Below are positions 48,363-56,456 of a DNA stretch of 64,000 nt, piece after piece; position 1 is the first letter of the stretch, and every line of letters starts with the position of its first letter. Made by a program: the position numbers and the translations under genes. The notes under the pieces were generated by a model. That model did no database searches. It was not told the origin of the DNA and saw nothing but the letters and a program-made list of their open reading frames with translations. Origin of the DNA: an uncultured Roseobacter sp. (lineage in GTDB: Bacteria; Pseudomonadota; Alphaproteobacteria; Rhodobacterales; Rhodobacteraceae); contig CANMWT010000001.1 in assembly GCA_947501635.1 (NCBI GenBank), positions 1 to 64,000 of the forward strand. Direction: 5' to 3'.

Positions 48363-49537
48363 GCGGGGCTCATGCCGCGCAACCGCTCGGACCGGCGGCG
48401 CAGCAACTCGACAACGGTCAGCAGCGCGATGGAGATAATGACCAGTATGGTGGCGACCGCAAGGATCGTTGGGCTGATCTGTTCGCGAAGCCCGGTGAAC
48501 ATTTGCCAAGGCAGTGTCTTTTGCCCGGCCGAGCCGACAAAGAGCACCACGACCACCTCGTCAAATGACGTGATAAAGGCAAAGAGCCCGCCCGAGATCA
48601 CACCCGGCAGGATCAGCGGCATCTGCACGCGGAAGAACGTCGTGACCGGATTTGCACCCATATTCGCAGCGGCGCGGGTCAGCGAGTTGTCAAAGCCCAC
48701 AAGTGTGGCGGTGACCGTTATGATGACGAAGGGGATGCCCAGAGCGGCATGTGCCAGCACCACGCCAAGATAGGTACCCTGAAGGCCGATGCGGCTGTAG
48801 AAGAAATACATGCCCGCCGCCGAGATGATCAATGGCACGATCATCGGCGAGATCAGGATCGCCATGATCGCGCGCCGAAAGGGCACGTGCGGTTGGCTCA
48901 GACCGATTGCCGCCAATGTGCCAAAGGCCACGGATAGCAGCGTTGCCGCCGGCGCAATCTTGACGGAATTGGCCAGCGCATTCTGCCAGTCGGAATTGCT
49001 GAAGAAATCTTCATAGTGCTTGAGCGAGTAACCGGCGGGGTCAAACCGCAGCATTTCCGGGGTGAAGGTAAAGAAGTCCTGCGCGTTGAAGCTGAGCGGC
49101 ATGACAACGATGATCGGCGTAATCAGGAACACCAGTATCGCACCGCATATGACGCGGAACGTATAGTGCCAAAGCACTTGGCCCGGTGTCAGGTAGGGTA
49201 CGAGGTGCTGGCGGTAGCGCGACTCGTAGAGCCAGAAGCTGAGCCAGCTGAAGAACCAGCCAAAGACCGCGCCGATCAGCGCGGCCGCGATCCCGCCCAT
49301 GAGGAAGCCCACAATGGCCAGCAATGCGATCAGCGAAAGCATGCTCTTTGTTTCGTCCTTGACGACTTTCGTCAGCACAAAGGCGACCCCCGCCATCACG
49401 GCAGCACCTACAATGATGCCCAGCAGTGAGCTGCCTTGCGCCGTGCCGACAAAGAGACCCGCCAGCGCGCCGAAGGCCGCGACAACCGGGACATAGAATG
49501 AGGGTTCTGTGCGTTCTACAGGTGTGAGTGCAACCAT
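48359..49537 (-). CDS. PotC/PotI-like ABC permease with N-terminal membrane extension
   Basis: 392 residues, against about 270 for PotC. Residues 1-110 hold three or four extra hydrophobic spans (YVPVVAAFGALAGLFVGTA, LLGIIVGAAVMAGVAFVL, LIALLAIVGFLMGGIAAAL) not found in normal PotC. The core permease follows, with the EAA-type loop RAAANMGANPVTTFFRVQMP that contacts the ATPase. It would form the channel with the 49542-51212 permease. Polyamine import is the likely role by family; the substrate is unproven. Five bases after the upstream stop, ATG. Confidence 0.87.
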   Translation of the reverse strand: MVALTPVERTEPSFYVPVVAAFGALAGLFVGTAQGSSLLGIIVGAAVMAGVAFVLTKVVKDETKSMLSLIALLAIVGFLMGGIAAALIGAVFGWFFSWLSFWLYESRYRQHLVPYLTPGQVLWHYTFRVICGAILVFLITPIIVVMPLSFNAQDFFTFTPEMLRFDPAGYSLKHYEDFFSNSDWQNALANSVKIAPAATLLSVAFGTLAAIGLSQPHVPFRRAIMAILISPMIVPLIISAAGMYFFYSRIGLQGTYLGVVLAHAALGIPFVIITVTATLVGFDNSLTRAAANMGANPVTTFFRVQMPLILPGVISGGLFAFITSFDEVVVVLFVGSAGQKTLPWQMFTGLREQISPTILAVATILVIISIALLTVVELLRRRSERLRGMSPA

Positions 49538-49541
49538 GTCC

Positions 49542-51212
49542 TCAGCCTCCCAGTTTCACGTTGTCGATGCCGACGATCTTGTCGTAGGCCCAATAGAGCC
49601 CCAGAACGACAGCAAGCAGGATCGCCCCCAGCGCGGCGGCAAGGCCCCAGTTCAGAGAGCTTGAGATGTGATAGGCAATCCGGTTGGAGATGAATGTCCC
49701 CGTTGTGCCGCCGACGATCTCGGGCGTGATGTAATAGCCGATGGCAAGGATGAACACGAGGATCGACCCCGCTCCGATGCCCGGCACCGATTGTGGGAAA
49801 TATACCCGCCAGAAGGCTGTCCAGTTTGTGGCGCCCAGCGACTTCGCAGCGCGCAGATAACTGGGCGGTATCGTCTTCATCACCGAATAGAGCGGCAGGA
49901 TCATAAAGGGCAGCAGGATGTGCGTCATGGCGATGATCGTACCGGTCTGGTTATTGATAAGCGCAAGGCGGCTGTCGTCGGCCACGATGCCGAGCCAAAC
50001 CAGCGTATCATTCACAACCCCTTGTTGCTGCAGCATCACCTTCCATGCAGATGTCCGAACCAAAAGCGATGTCCAGAAGGGCAACAGCACAAGGATCATC
50101 AGCAGGTTGGCGGTGCGCGCAGGCAGGTTCGCGAGGATCCACGCGACCGGATACCCCAATAGAATGCAACTGAAGGTGATGACCAGTGACATGAACATTG
50201 TCCGCCCGAACAGCATGATGTGCAGGCGTTGGTTTTCGGGGCGCATTTCCGGACCGTCAGGCGATTTCTGCATATCGACGGCGTTCAGGAAATAGCCCGA
50301 GGTAAAGTTGGGGCTGTAGGTCTGGATCGTTTCCCAGACCTGAATGCTGTGCCAGTCTTCGTCCACATCGGCAAAGGCGGCGGTGAAATCGACTGTTTCA
50401 AACGCAGCGACCGCTGCTGCTGCTTCTTGCAGTTCAGCCGCACCGTTGCCAGACAAGCCCGAGACATCTGCGCCATTTGCCAGATCGTCGTACAGGGCGG
50501 CATATACAACGGCCCAGGGGTCTTCGGTCAGAACGTTGTCTTCTTCGCTGAGGACAAAGCTGGCGAATTCACTATAGATGGCCGTTGTCTCGGGCAGAGT
50601 GGAAGCGATATCGCCACGCGCTTCAAAGATGGGCTGGGCCGCGTCCTTGTTGCCGTTCCAGTCGCCCATCGCCGACAGCCATGAACCGGAACCCATCATC
50701 GCGCTCCAGTTTTCACCATCTTTCCAGAAGCCGTTCAAATCCTCGAATTGGTCTTGATAGACCTCGCCCATATCGTCGACACGGCGGCCGGACTTGCGAA
50801 ACAAAGAAGACACACCGGTCAGTTCGTAGTTCAACCTTGATCCCAGTCGTGTGTGGGCTTTGCGTTCTGTCGCAATGAACATGTCCTTGAACAAGGCATG
50901 AAACACTTCTGGCGGGGGGATATCGCCTGAGTTGGCGTCCCATTCTGCCAGTTCTGTCGTGGTCCGCGGCAGCGTGTCAGACACGATCTGGTTCTCGATC
51001 GAGCGGAAAAGCATGTCCGCGATCGGCGCGATGAAGGTGACCAGCACAAAGATCAGCAAAGGCGCGATCAGCATCATCGCGCGTAATTTCTGACGCCGCA
51101 GCGCACGGTTCAGGCTGGCCTTGAGCGGACGGCCATCCGCTGCCAGCATCGGGCCTGTCGCGGCCTCATCCGCGCGGCGGTGTTCGTCCGGTGTCATTGC
51201 GCTATCGGTCAT
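49542..51212 (-). CDS. PotB/PotH-like ABC permease with a very large external loop
   Basis: 556 residues, about twice the normal 280-310. After a cytoplasmic N-terminus, span 1 is at 46-68 (MMLIAPLLIFVLVTFIAPI). A hydrophilic, acidic segment of about 265 residues (70-335) follows before span 2 (TMFMSLVITFSCILLGYPVAWIL). The remaining spans and the EAA loop (RAAKSLGATNWTAFWRVYFP) are normal. The inserted region would face the periplasm. The stop is next to the PotC-like start. The 5' end overlaps the DUF1330 gene by one base. Confidence 0.87.
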   Translation of the reverse strand: MTDSAMTPDEHRRADEAATGPMLAADGRPLKASLNRALRRQKLRAMMLIAPLLIFVLVTFIAPIADMLFRSIENQIVSDTLPRTTTELAEWDANSGDIPPPEVFHALFKDMFIATERKAHTRLGSRLNYELTGVSSLFRKSGRRVDDMGEVYQDQFEDLNGFWKDGENWSAMMGSGSWLSAMGDWNGNKDAAQPIFEARGDIASTLPETTAIYSEFASFVLSEEDNVLTEDPWAVVYAALYDDLANGADVSGLSGNGAAELQEAAAAVAAFETVDFTAAFADVDEDWHSIQVWETIQTYSPNFTSGYFLNAVDMQKSPDGPEMRPENQRLHIMLFGRTMFMSLVITFSCILLGYPVAWILANLPARTANLLMILVLLPFWTSLLVRTSAWKVMLQQQGVVNDTLVWLGIVADDSRLALINNQTGTIIAMTHILLPFMILPLYSVMKTIPPSYLRAAKSLGATNWTAFWRVYFPQSVPGIGAGSILVFILAIGYYITPEIVGGTTGTFISNRIAYHISSSLNWGLAAALGAILLAVVLGLYWAYDKIVGIDNVKLGG

Positions 51213-51499
51213 TATACGCCCTCCACGACGATGATCGTTCCCTCGGACGCAGCCTGACGGATCTTCATGTTTTCCTGATATTCAGGGTCGCTATAAAAGG
51301 CGAGTGCGTCTGCGTAGGATGGAAACTCAATGACAACATGCCTTGGGTGTCCTTCGCCTTCGAGTATGTCGGATGCCCCGCCGCGGGCCAGAAACTTGCC
51401 GCCAAAGCGCGGCAGAAGTTCGTTGTTGCGGGCTGCATAAGGTTTATAGGCTTCGGCATCCTTCAGGGTGACGTGGCCGATAATGTATCCTTTTGGCAC
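51212..51499 (-). CDS. DUF1330-family protein
   Basis: 95 residues from GTG 51499 with GGAGGATTCCC immediately upstream, a strong site. Dimeric ferredoxin-like fold pattern: KGYIIGHVTLKDAEAYKPYA, PRHVVIEFPSYADALAFYSD and the terminal VVEGV. Function of the family unknown. It sits inside the ABC operon, between the binding-protein gene and the permease genes, sharing one base with the latter. Confidence 0.85.
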   Translation of the reverse strand: MPKGYIIGHVTLKDAEAYKPYAARNNELLPRFGGKFLARGGASDILEGEGHPRHVVIEFPSYADALAFYSDPEYQENMKIRQAASEGTIIVVEGV

Positions 51500-51521
51500 G
51501 GGAATCCTCCGGTCTTTTGAT

Positions 51522-51547
51522 GGGAAGGCCAGCGCACCAGCCTTCCC
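51522..51547 (-). terminator. Intra-operon hairpin after the binding-protein gene
   Basis: Perfect eight-base arms GGGAAGGC (51522-51529) and GCCTTCCC (51540-51547) with a 10-base loop, between the solute-binding-protein stop and the DUF1330 gene. The T tract is weak (ATCAAAAG follows), so partial termination or 3'-end protection of the binding-protein message is more likely than full stop. Confidence 0.6.
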
Positions 51548-51569
51548 GGATTTCAGTCCCTAAACGGGC

Positions 51570-52676
51570 TTATTGTGCCAGCCAAGCCTGGAACTTCGCG
51601 TCGATGTCGTCGCGATAGTCGGCCCAGAACTCGTAGTTATAAAGGAACGTGTTCTTGGCGTTTTCAGGATCGGTTGGCATGTGCGGCGCCATATCGATGC
51701 CCAGTTCGGCGTGCTTGCCGACCAGCGGTGCCGATGACAGGCGCGCCGGGCCGTAGCTGATGTACTTGGACTGGTCTGCCAGACGCTGTGTGTCGGTGGC
51801 AAAGTAGACATAGTCCAGTGCACGGGCTTTACGCTCGTCGCTGAGGCCGGCGGGAATGATCCAGCCGTCAAGATCGAACACCTGCGCGTCCCACAGCATG
51901 CCAACGGGCTGTTTTTGCTCTTCGATCACAGAGAAGAGGCGACCGTTGTATGTGGAGCCCATGACGATCTCGCCATCTGCCAGAAGCTGTGGCGTGTCAG
52001 CGCCCGCCGACCACCAAATCACGTCGTCTTTGATCGTGTTCAGCTTGTCCAGCGCTTGCTGCTGGCCTTCGGCTGTTTCCAGAACGTCGTATACGTCGTC
52101 CTTGGCCACACCGTCACACAGCAGTGCCCATTCCATGTTGTTGATCGGACGCTTTTCCAGCGCACGCTTGCCGGGATAGGCTTCTGTGTCGAACAGCGCG
52201 CAGATGGATGTGGGCGGTGTGTCGCCAACCATATCCGTGCGGTAGCCGACAGTAGTGGAGTACACGATCTGCGGGATGAAGCAGTCGCCAACCAGAAGGT
52301 CGCCGAAGTCTTCGGAGGCCGGTGTACCATCAGGTGCCGGTGCCAGCATCTCGTCCGCATCGATTTCCATCGCAAGGCCTTCGTCGCACAGGCGCAGCGC
52401 GTCTGCGGCCACAACGTCAACAACATCCCATGTGATGTTGCCCGCTTCGTTCATGGCGCGCAGCTTGGATACCGCTTCGGCAGAAGATTCATCGTTGATG
52501 ATCTTGACGCCGGTCTTTTCCATGTAGGGGTTGTGATAGGCTTGCTGCTGCGAGTTGGAATATGCCCCACCCCAGCTAACAATTGTCATTTCGCTCGCCA
52601 TGTGGCCGTCAGCCGAAGCCATTCCTGCGGCCACTGTCAGCGCCGTTGTCGCCAAAAGTGTTTTGGTCAGTTTCAT
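51570..52676 (-). CDS. Polyamine-type ABC transporter periplasmic binding protein
   Basis: 368 residues. Signal peptide MKLTKTLLATTALTVAAGMASA, cleaved before DGHMA. The mature protein belongs to SBP_bac_6/PotD-type: MTIVSWGGAYSNSQQQAYHN, INDESSAEAVSKLRAMN, WDVVDVVAADALRLCDEG, and a cysteine pair region (GDCFIPQIVYSTTVGY). It binds substrate and delivers it to the permeases encoded downstream. The substrate could be spermidine, putrescine or another amine. Confidence 0.88.
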   Translation of the reverse strand: MKLTKTLLATTALTVAAGMASADGHMASEMTIVSWGGAYSNSQQQAYHNPYMEKTGVKIINDESSAEAVSKLRAMNEAGNITWDVVDVVAADALRLCDEGLAMEIDADEMLAPAPDGTPASEDFGDLLVGDCFIPQIVYSTTVGYRTDMVGDTPPTSICALFDTEAYPGKRALEKRPINNMEWALLCDGVAKDDVYDVLETAEGQQQALDKLNTIKDDVIWWSAGADTPQLLADGEIVMGSTYNGRLFSVIEEQKQPVGMLWDAQVFDLDGWIIPAGLSDERKARALDYVYFATDTQRLADQSKYISYGPARLSSAPLVGKHAELGIDMAPHMPTDPENAKNTFLYNYEFWADYRDDIDAKFQAWLAQ

Positions 52677-52795
52677 TCAAGGTCTCCCAAGTTATATGCC
52701 CGTCTGATGTTCAAGGCTGAAGGCAACGGGCTTGACCTCCACCTTTGTGTAATCGCGCCCCTTGCCAGGCCGCGACAGTTTGTGCGCTTGGACAG

Positions 52796-53896
52796 TCAGG
52801 CGTCCAAAGCGCGGCAATCTTCCGGCAACCAGCCGATTTCGATCATCTGCCCGGGTTTCAAACGCTCAACGTCGGGTGCGTTACGCGTCTTGATGACGAA
52901 TTCTTCCGCGCCGGCCACTTTCAGGCGGGTCCGGAAGATGTCACCCATATAGATGAATTCCAGAACTTCGGCCTTCAGCGTATGAGCGTCGGGGCTAAGC
53001 CGGTCTTTGTTATATTCCACACGTTCGGGCCGGATGGACACGCGGGTGCGGTCCCCCGCGGCCGAGACGTTGATGGGCTTGGCATCAATGACTTCGCCAC
53101 CGTCCAGCTGTACAAGGCATTTGTCGCCGTTCATCTCTTTGACCACACCCTCGAGGGTGTTGTTCTCGCCGATGAACTGCGCCACGAAGCTGTTCTCGGG
53201 CTCTTCATACAGCTTGTCCGGCGGTGCCAGTTGCTGGATGCGACCGTCGTCAAAGACCGCGACGCGGTCCGACATTGTCAGTGCCTCTGTCTGGTCGTGG
53301 GTCACATACACCACCGTGATGCCAAGGTCGTGGGCAAGCTTTGTAATCTCGAACTGCAGAGTTTCACGCAGCTGTTTGTCCAAGGCGCCCAGTGGTTCGT
53401 CCATCAGAACCAGTTCCGGCTCGAACACCAGTGCGCGTGCCAGTGCGATCCGCTGTTGCTGGCCCCCGGACAGTTGAGCGGGGCGACGGCCACCAAAGGC
53501 ACCCATCTGCACCATGTCCAGCGCGCGCTTCACTTTCTCTTCGCGCTCGGATTTGCCCATTTTGCGCACCTCAAGCGGGAACGACAGGTTTTCGGCCACC
53601 GTCATATGCGGGAAAAGTGCGTAGTTCTGGAAAACCATGCCGATTCCGCGTTTGTGCGGCGGGATGTTGTTGATCGACTCGCCATCAAGGCGGATGTCCC
53701 CATGCGTGGCTGTCTCGAACCCGGCCAGCATCATCAGGCAAGTCGTTTTGCCTGATCCGGACGGCCCGAGCATCGTCAGAAACTCGCCTTTGGGCATAAA
53801 GAGGTTGAGGTCTTTTACGACGAGGTTCTCCCCGTCGTAGCTTTTTTGCACGCGATCGAATTCGACGAATGCGTCGCTTCCATTTGTATCGGCCAA
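52796..53896 (-). CDS. PotA-like ABC transporter ATPase (polyamine-type)
   Basis: 366 residues from a TTG at 53896 with GGGAG upstream. The frame extends 46 codons further, but those residues are unlike the family. Walker A GPSGSGKT (44-51), signature LSGGQQQRIALARAL, Walker B LVLMDEPLGALDKQLRE, and a C-terminal TOBE domain (about residues 290-360). First gene of the minus-strand importer, followed by the binding protein. A large inverted repeat 110-140 bases upstream may be its operator. Confidence 0.9.
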   Translation of the reverse strand: MADTNGSDAFVEFDRVQKSYDGENLVVKDLNLFMPKGEFLTMLGPSGSGKTTCLMMLAGFETATHGDIRLDGESINNIPPHKRGIGMVFQNYALFPHMTVAENLSFPLEVRKMGKSEREEKVKRALDMVQMGAFGGRRPAQLSGGQQQRIALARALVFEPELVLMDEPLGALDKQLRETLQFEITKLAHDLGITVVYVTHDQTEALTMSDRVAVFDDGRIQQLAPPDKLYEEPENSFVAQFIGENNTLEGVVKEMNGDKCLVQLDGGEVIDAKPINVSAAGDRTRVSIRPERVEYNKDRLSPDAHTLKAEVLEFIYMGDIFRTRLKVAGAEEFVIKTRNAPDVERLKPGQMIEIGWLPEDCRALDA

Positions 53897-54005
53897 TTTT
53901 GGCTCCCCGTCTCTGTGTGGCGGTTTTCCGCACTTCTTGACCGCATGGTAACACCAGAGGGGTGTGACAGTGCAAGCAGTTAGCTTGAACGGGGCGTCAA
54001 TATTG

Positions 54006-54035
54006 CTTGATTTGGCCGAATTTGATGAAATCAAG
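54006..54035. promoter_or_regulatory. Candidate GntR operator upstream of the PotA-like gene
   Basis: Perfect eight-base arms CTTGATTT (54006-54013) and AAATCAAG (54028-54035). The spacer carries GCCGAATTTGATG (54015-54027), whose reverse complement CATCAAATTCGGC resembles the motifs at 55584 and 56394. Confidence 0.45.
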
Positions 54036-54053
54036 ACCTTAGAAGGTGCAAAG

Positions 54054-54077
54054 TCCGCCGGAATTACATCCGGCGGA
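54054..54077 (-). terminator. Hairpin downstream of the aminotransferase gene
   Basis: Perfect arms TCCGCCGG (54054-54061) and CCGGCGGA (54070-54077) with an 8-base loop, 50 bases past the aminotransferase stop. Only CTTT follows on the minus strand. Probable terminator separating it from the PotA-like unit. Confidence 0.55.
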
Positions 54078-54127
54078 CCATGCAGCTGTTTTTTCCAGCT
54101 TGCCAGAGTTACTTGATTCTGGGGTGC

Positions 54128-55525
54128 CTAAGATGCCGGTTTAAGCAACCCTTCGTCTTTGACGATCTGATACGTCTCGTCCAGCGCTTTGCGTGCGCGG
54201 GAAACGAGCACGTCGATCTCCTCTTCGGTAATGACCAGCGGAGGAGAGACAACCATGCGGTCGCCTACGTGACGCATGATGAGATTGTTGGCAAAGCTCC
54301 GGTCGCGCCCGATGGTGCCGACGGTGCCGCGCTCGGCTGCGAACTTTGCGCGGCTTTCCTTGTGTGGTGTCAGCGGCATGGATGCCATCATCCCCTTTAT
54401 GCTGATCTCGCCCACGAGTGGGTGATCGGCGAGCGTTTCAAGCCCTGCCTTCAGTGCGGGGCCCGCCACATCGCGGGCGTGCTCGACGATTTTTTCTTCC
54501 TGCATGATGCGAAGGTTCTCAAGGGCGACTGCGGATGCAACCGGGTGCCCGGAATAGGTATAGCCGTGCATGAACTCGGTCGAGCCCATGACTTCGGCGA
54601 TCTCGTCAGTGACGATGGATCCGCCAATCGGCTGATACCCCGAAGACAACCCCTTGGCGACGGTCATGATGTCGGGCGAGATGCCATAGGTCTGAGAGCC
54701 GAACCAGTTACCTGTGCGCCCAAATCCGCAAATCACCTCATCCGCGATCAGCAAAATGTCGTACTTGCGGCAAATGCGCTGGATTTCCGGCCAGTAGGTG
54801 TCGGGCGGCACAATGACGCCGCCGGCACCCTGTACCGGTTCGCCGATAAAGGCGGCGACGTTGTCAGCGCCCAGTTCGAGGATTTTGTCTTCAAGCTCGC
54901 GGGCCCGCGCCAGACCAAAGTCATCGCGCGACATGTCCCCGCCTTCGGACCACCAGTCGGGCTGATTGATGTGGTGGATGCCTGGAATGGGCATGCCGCC
55001 CTGCGCGTGCATATACGCCATCCCGCCAAGGCTGCCGGACCCAACGGACGAGCCGTGATAGGCGTTCTTGCGGCTGATGATGTGCGTCTTGCTGGGTTTG
55101 CCTTTCACACTCCAATAGGTGCGAACAAGGCGAATGTTGGTGTCATTCGCTTCGGACCCCGAGGCGGCGAAGAAAATGTTGTTCATCCCTTCGGGCGCAA
55201 GCTTGGCGACTTCCTGTGCCAGCGCGATCGCTGGTACATGCGTGGTCATGAAGAAAGTATTGTAGTAGGGCAGCTCTTTCATCTGGCGCGCGGCCACCTC
55301 GGCCATTTCGTGGCGGCCGTAGCCCACGTTCACGCACCAAAGACCGGCCATCCCGTCAAGGATCTGATGCCCGTCGCTGTCCGTCAGATAGACACCGTCG
55401 GCGCGTGTGATGACCCGTGCGCCGCGTTTGGCCAGAGCGGCATTGGACGTGAACGGATGCATGTGATGCGCCGCGTCCAGAGCCTGAAGCTCTGCGGTTG
55501 GCATGTGATTTGAGATAACGGACAT
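54128..55525 (-). CDS. Class III omega-aminotransferase (putrescine/amine:pyruvate type)
   Basis: 465 residues. PLP enzyme fold I: GLWCVNVGYGRHEMAEVAAR, FAASGSEANDTNIRL, AYHGSSVGSGSLGGM, LLIADEVICGFGRTG (Asp262), and the PLP lysine in MTVAKGLSSGYQPIGG (Lys291). Closest in style to SpuC-type polyamine and beta-alanine/pyruvate transaminases. It would move the amino group of putrescine or a related amine to pyruvate. Location between two amine importers supports this role by inference. Same strand as the GntR gene, 83 bases downstream of it. Confidence 0.88.
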   Translation of the reverse strand: MSVISNHMPTAELQALDAAHHMHPFTSNAALAKRGARVITRADGVYLTDSDGHQILDGMAGLWCVNVGYGRHEMAEVAARQMKELPYYNTFFMTTHVPAIALAQEVAKLAPEGMNNIFFAASGSEANDTNIRLVRTYWSVKGKPSKTHIISRKNAYHGSSVGSGSLGGMAYMHAQGGMPIPGIHHINQPDWWSEGGDMSRDDFGLARARELEDKILELGADNVAAFIGEPVQGAGGVIVPPDTYWPEIQRICRKYDILLIADEVICGFGRTGNWFGSQTYGISPDIMTVAKGLSSGYQPIGGSIVTDEIAEVMGSTEFMHGYTYSGHPVASAVALENLRIMQEEKIVEHARDVAGPALKAGLETLADHPLVGEISIKGMMASMPLTPHKESRAKFAAERGTVGTIGRDRSFANNLIMRHVGDRMVVSPPLVITEEEIDVLVSRARKALDETYQIVKDEGLLKPAS

Positions 55526-55583
55526 AAGAAAAGCCCCCGGAAAAAGATAATAAAGCGGTAGGAGTGATGGCCGCTAGAATATG

Positions 55584-55596
55584 ATCAAATTTGGCG
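55584..55596. promoter_or_regulatory. Candidate GntR operator upstream of the aminotransferase gene
   Basis: GATCAAATTTGGC, 59 bases upstream of the aminotransferase ATG and downstream of the GntR stop. Matches the core motif near 54015 (minus) and 56394 (minus). Confidence 0.45.
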
Positions 55597-55608
55597 CTGT
55601 CAATCGAA

Positions 55609-56307
55609 TCAATTTACCATAGTGGCAGAGCGGAGCGCCTCACGAATTTGGTTCATGCCCTGATGAACATCGCCCAGCATGGCGTTTTCTGCCGCTTCCA
55701 CATCCTCGTTGCTCAACGCGTCGAGAAGATCAGCGTGCTTGTCAGGTAGGTTCAATGTGCCGTAGCGCCCGCAGACAACACGCAGCGACGGACCGAACTG
55801 AAGCCACAAGCGATCCACCGTTGCGGCCATGATGGGCGCGCGTGCGATCCGGTAAACCATCGCGTGGAAACGGTAGTTGAGCGTCAGATAAGCGCCAATG
55901 TCGCCCATTTCGATTGCGCCGTTCAGATCATCATCCAGCGCTTTGAGGGCCTCAAGATCCTGCGAGTTGATGTTCTGTGCCGCGCGGCCGGCTAATTGTG
56001 GCTCCAAGGATTTGCGCATGAATTCAAGCTCTTCAACCCCATTTTCGGTAAGCTCGGGCACGATGACGCGGCGATTTCCCATCATGTTGAGCGCGCCATC
56101 CGACGTCAGACGCCGAATAGCTTCGCGCACGGGGGTCATCCCCGCATCAAGTTGCGCGGTCAGTCCCTGAATAGTGACCGCCTGACCCGGTGCCAATTCG
56201 CCAAAGAGAATCTGATCGCGCAGGTTTTCATAGACCGTAAGATGGGCAGGTTGCTTGCCGGACGGCCTAGCGGCGGCTTGTGATGAATTTTTTAGCATCT
56301 GCGTCAT
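55609..56307 (-). CDS. GntR-family (FadR/FCD type) transcriptional regulator
   Basis: 232 residues from ATG 56307 with GAGGAAATTTAGA upstream. An N-terminal winged helix (about 25-90: YENLRDQILFGELAPGQAVT, GMTPVREAIRRLTSDGAL) is followed by an FCD ligand-binding domain (RKSLEPQLAGRAAQ, NYRFHAMVYRIARAPIM, HADLLDALSNEDVEAAENA) with metal-binding Asp/His residues. It probably represses the surrounding amine genes until an amine or carboxylate binds. It is divergent from potF across a 149-base region. Confidence 0.9.
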   Translation of the reverse strand: MTQMLKNSSQAAARPSGKQPAHLTVYENLRDQILFGELAPGQAVTIQGLTAQLDAGMTPVREAIRRLTSDGALNMMGNRRVIVPELTENGVEELEFMRKSLEPQLAGRAAQNINSQDLEALKALDDDLNGAIEMGDIGAYLTLNYRFHAMVYRIARAPIMAATVDRLWLQFGPSLRVVCGRYGTLNLPDKHADLLDALSNEDVEAAENAMLGDVHQGMNQIREALRSATMVN

Positions 56308-56369
56308 TCTAAATTTCCTCGGTCTGCCACCGGCTTGCGCATCTCTTGCACATTGGGATTTGGCTTGAA

Positions 56370-56398
56370 AGTATAATGCATCTTGCCAAATTGGCCAA
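56370..56398 (-). promoter_or_regulatory. Candidate promoter of the GntR gene
   Basis: TTGGCC (56398-56393) and TATACT (56375-56370) on the minus strand are spaced by 17 bases. The -35 box falls inside the GntR motif at 56394-56407, which fits autoregulation. Confidence 0.4.
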
Positions 56399-56409
56399 AA
56401 CTTGATCAA
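56372..56409 (+). promoter_or_regulatory. potF promoter -10 box and overlapping GntR-type sites
   Basis: A perfect TATAAT at 56372-56377 on the plus strand points to potF, but no good -35 sits at 16-18 bases (TTGCAC is 20 away). Immediately downstream lie GCCAAATTGGC (56385-56395), GCCAAAACTTGATC (56394-56407) and the palindrome TTGATCAA (56402-56409). A repressor here would block potF and the GntR promoter together. Confidence 0.45.
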
Positions 56410-56456
56410 ATTAAACCGAGCCGGCGTAACCGGACGTGAAAAAACGGGAGTATAGC

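Noticed and set aside
53897-54034. ATG at 54034 as the start of the PotA-like ATPase
   Set aside because: The 46 extra residues are not ATPase-like and cross the candidate operator; TTG 53896 has a ribosome site.
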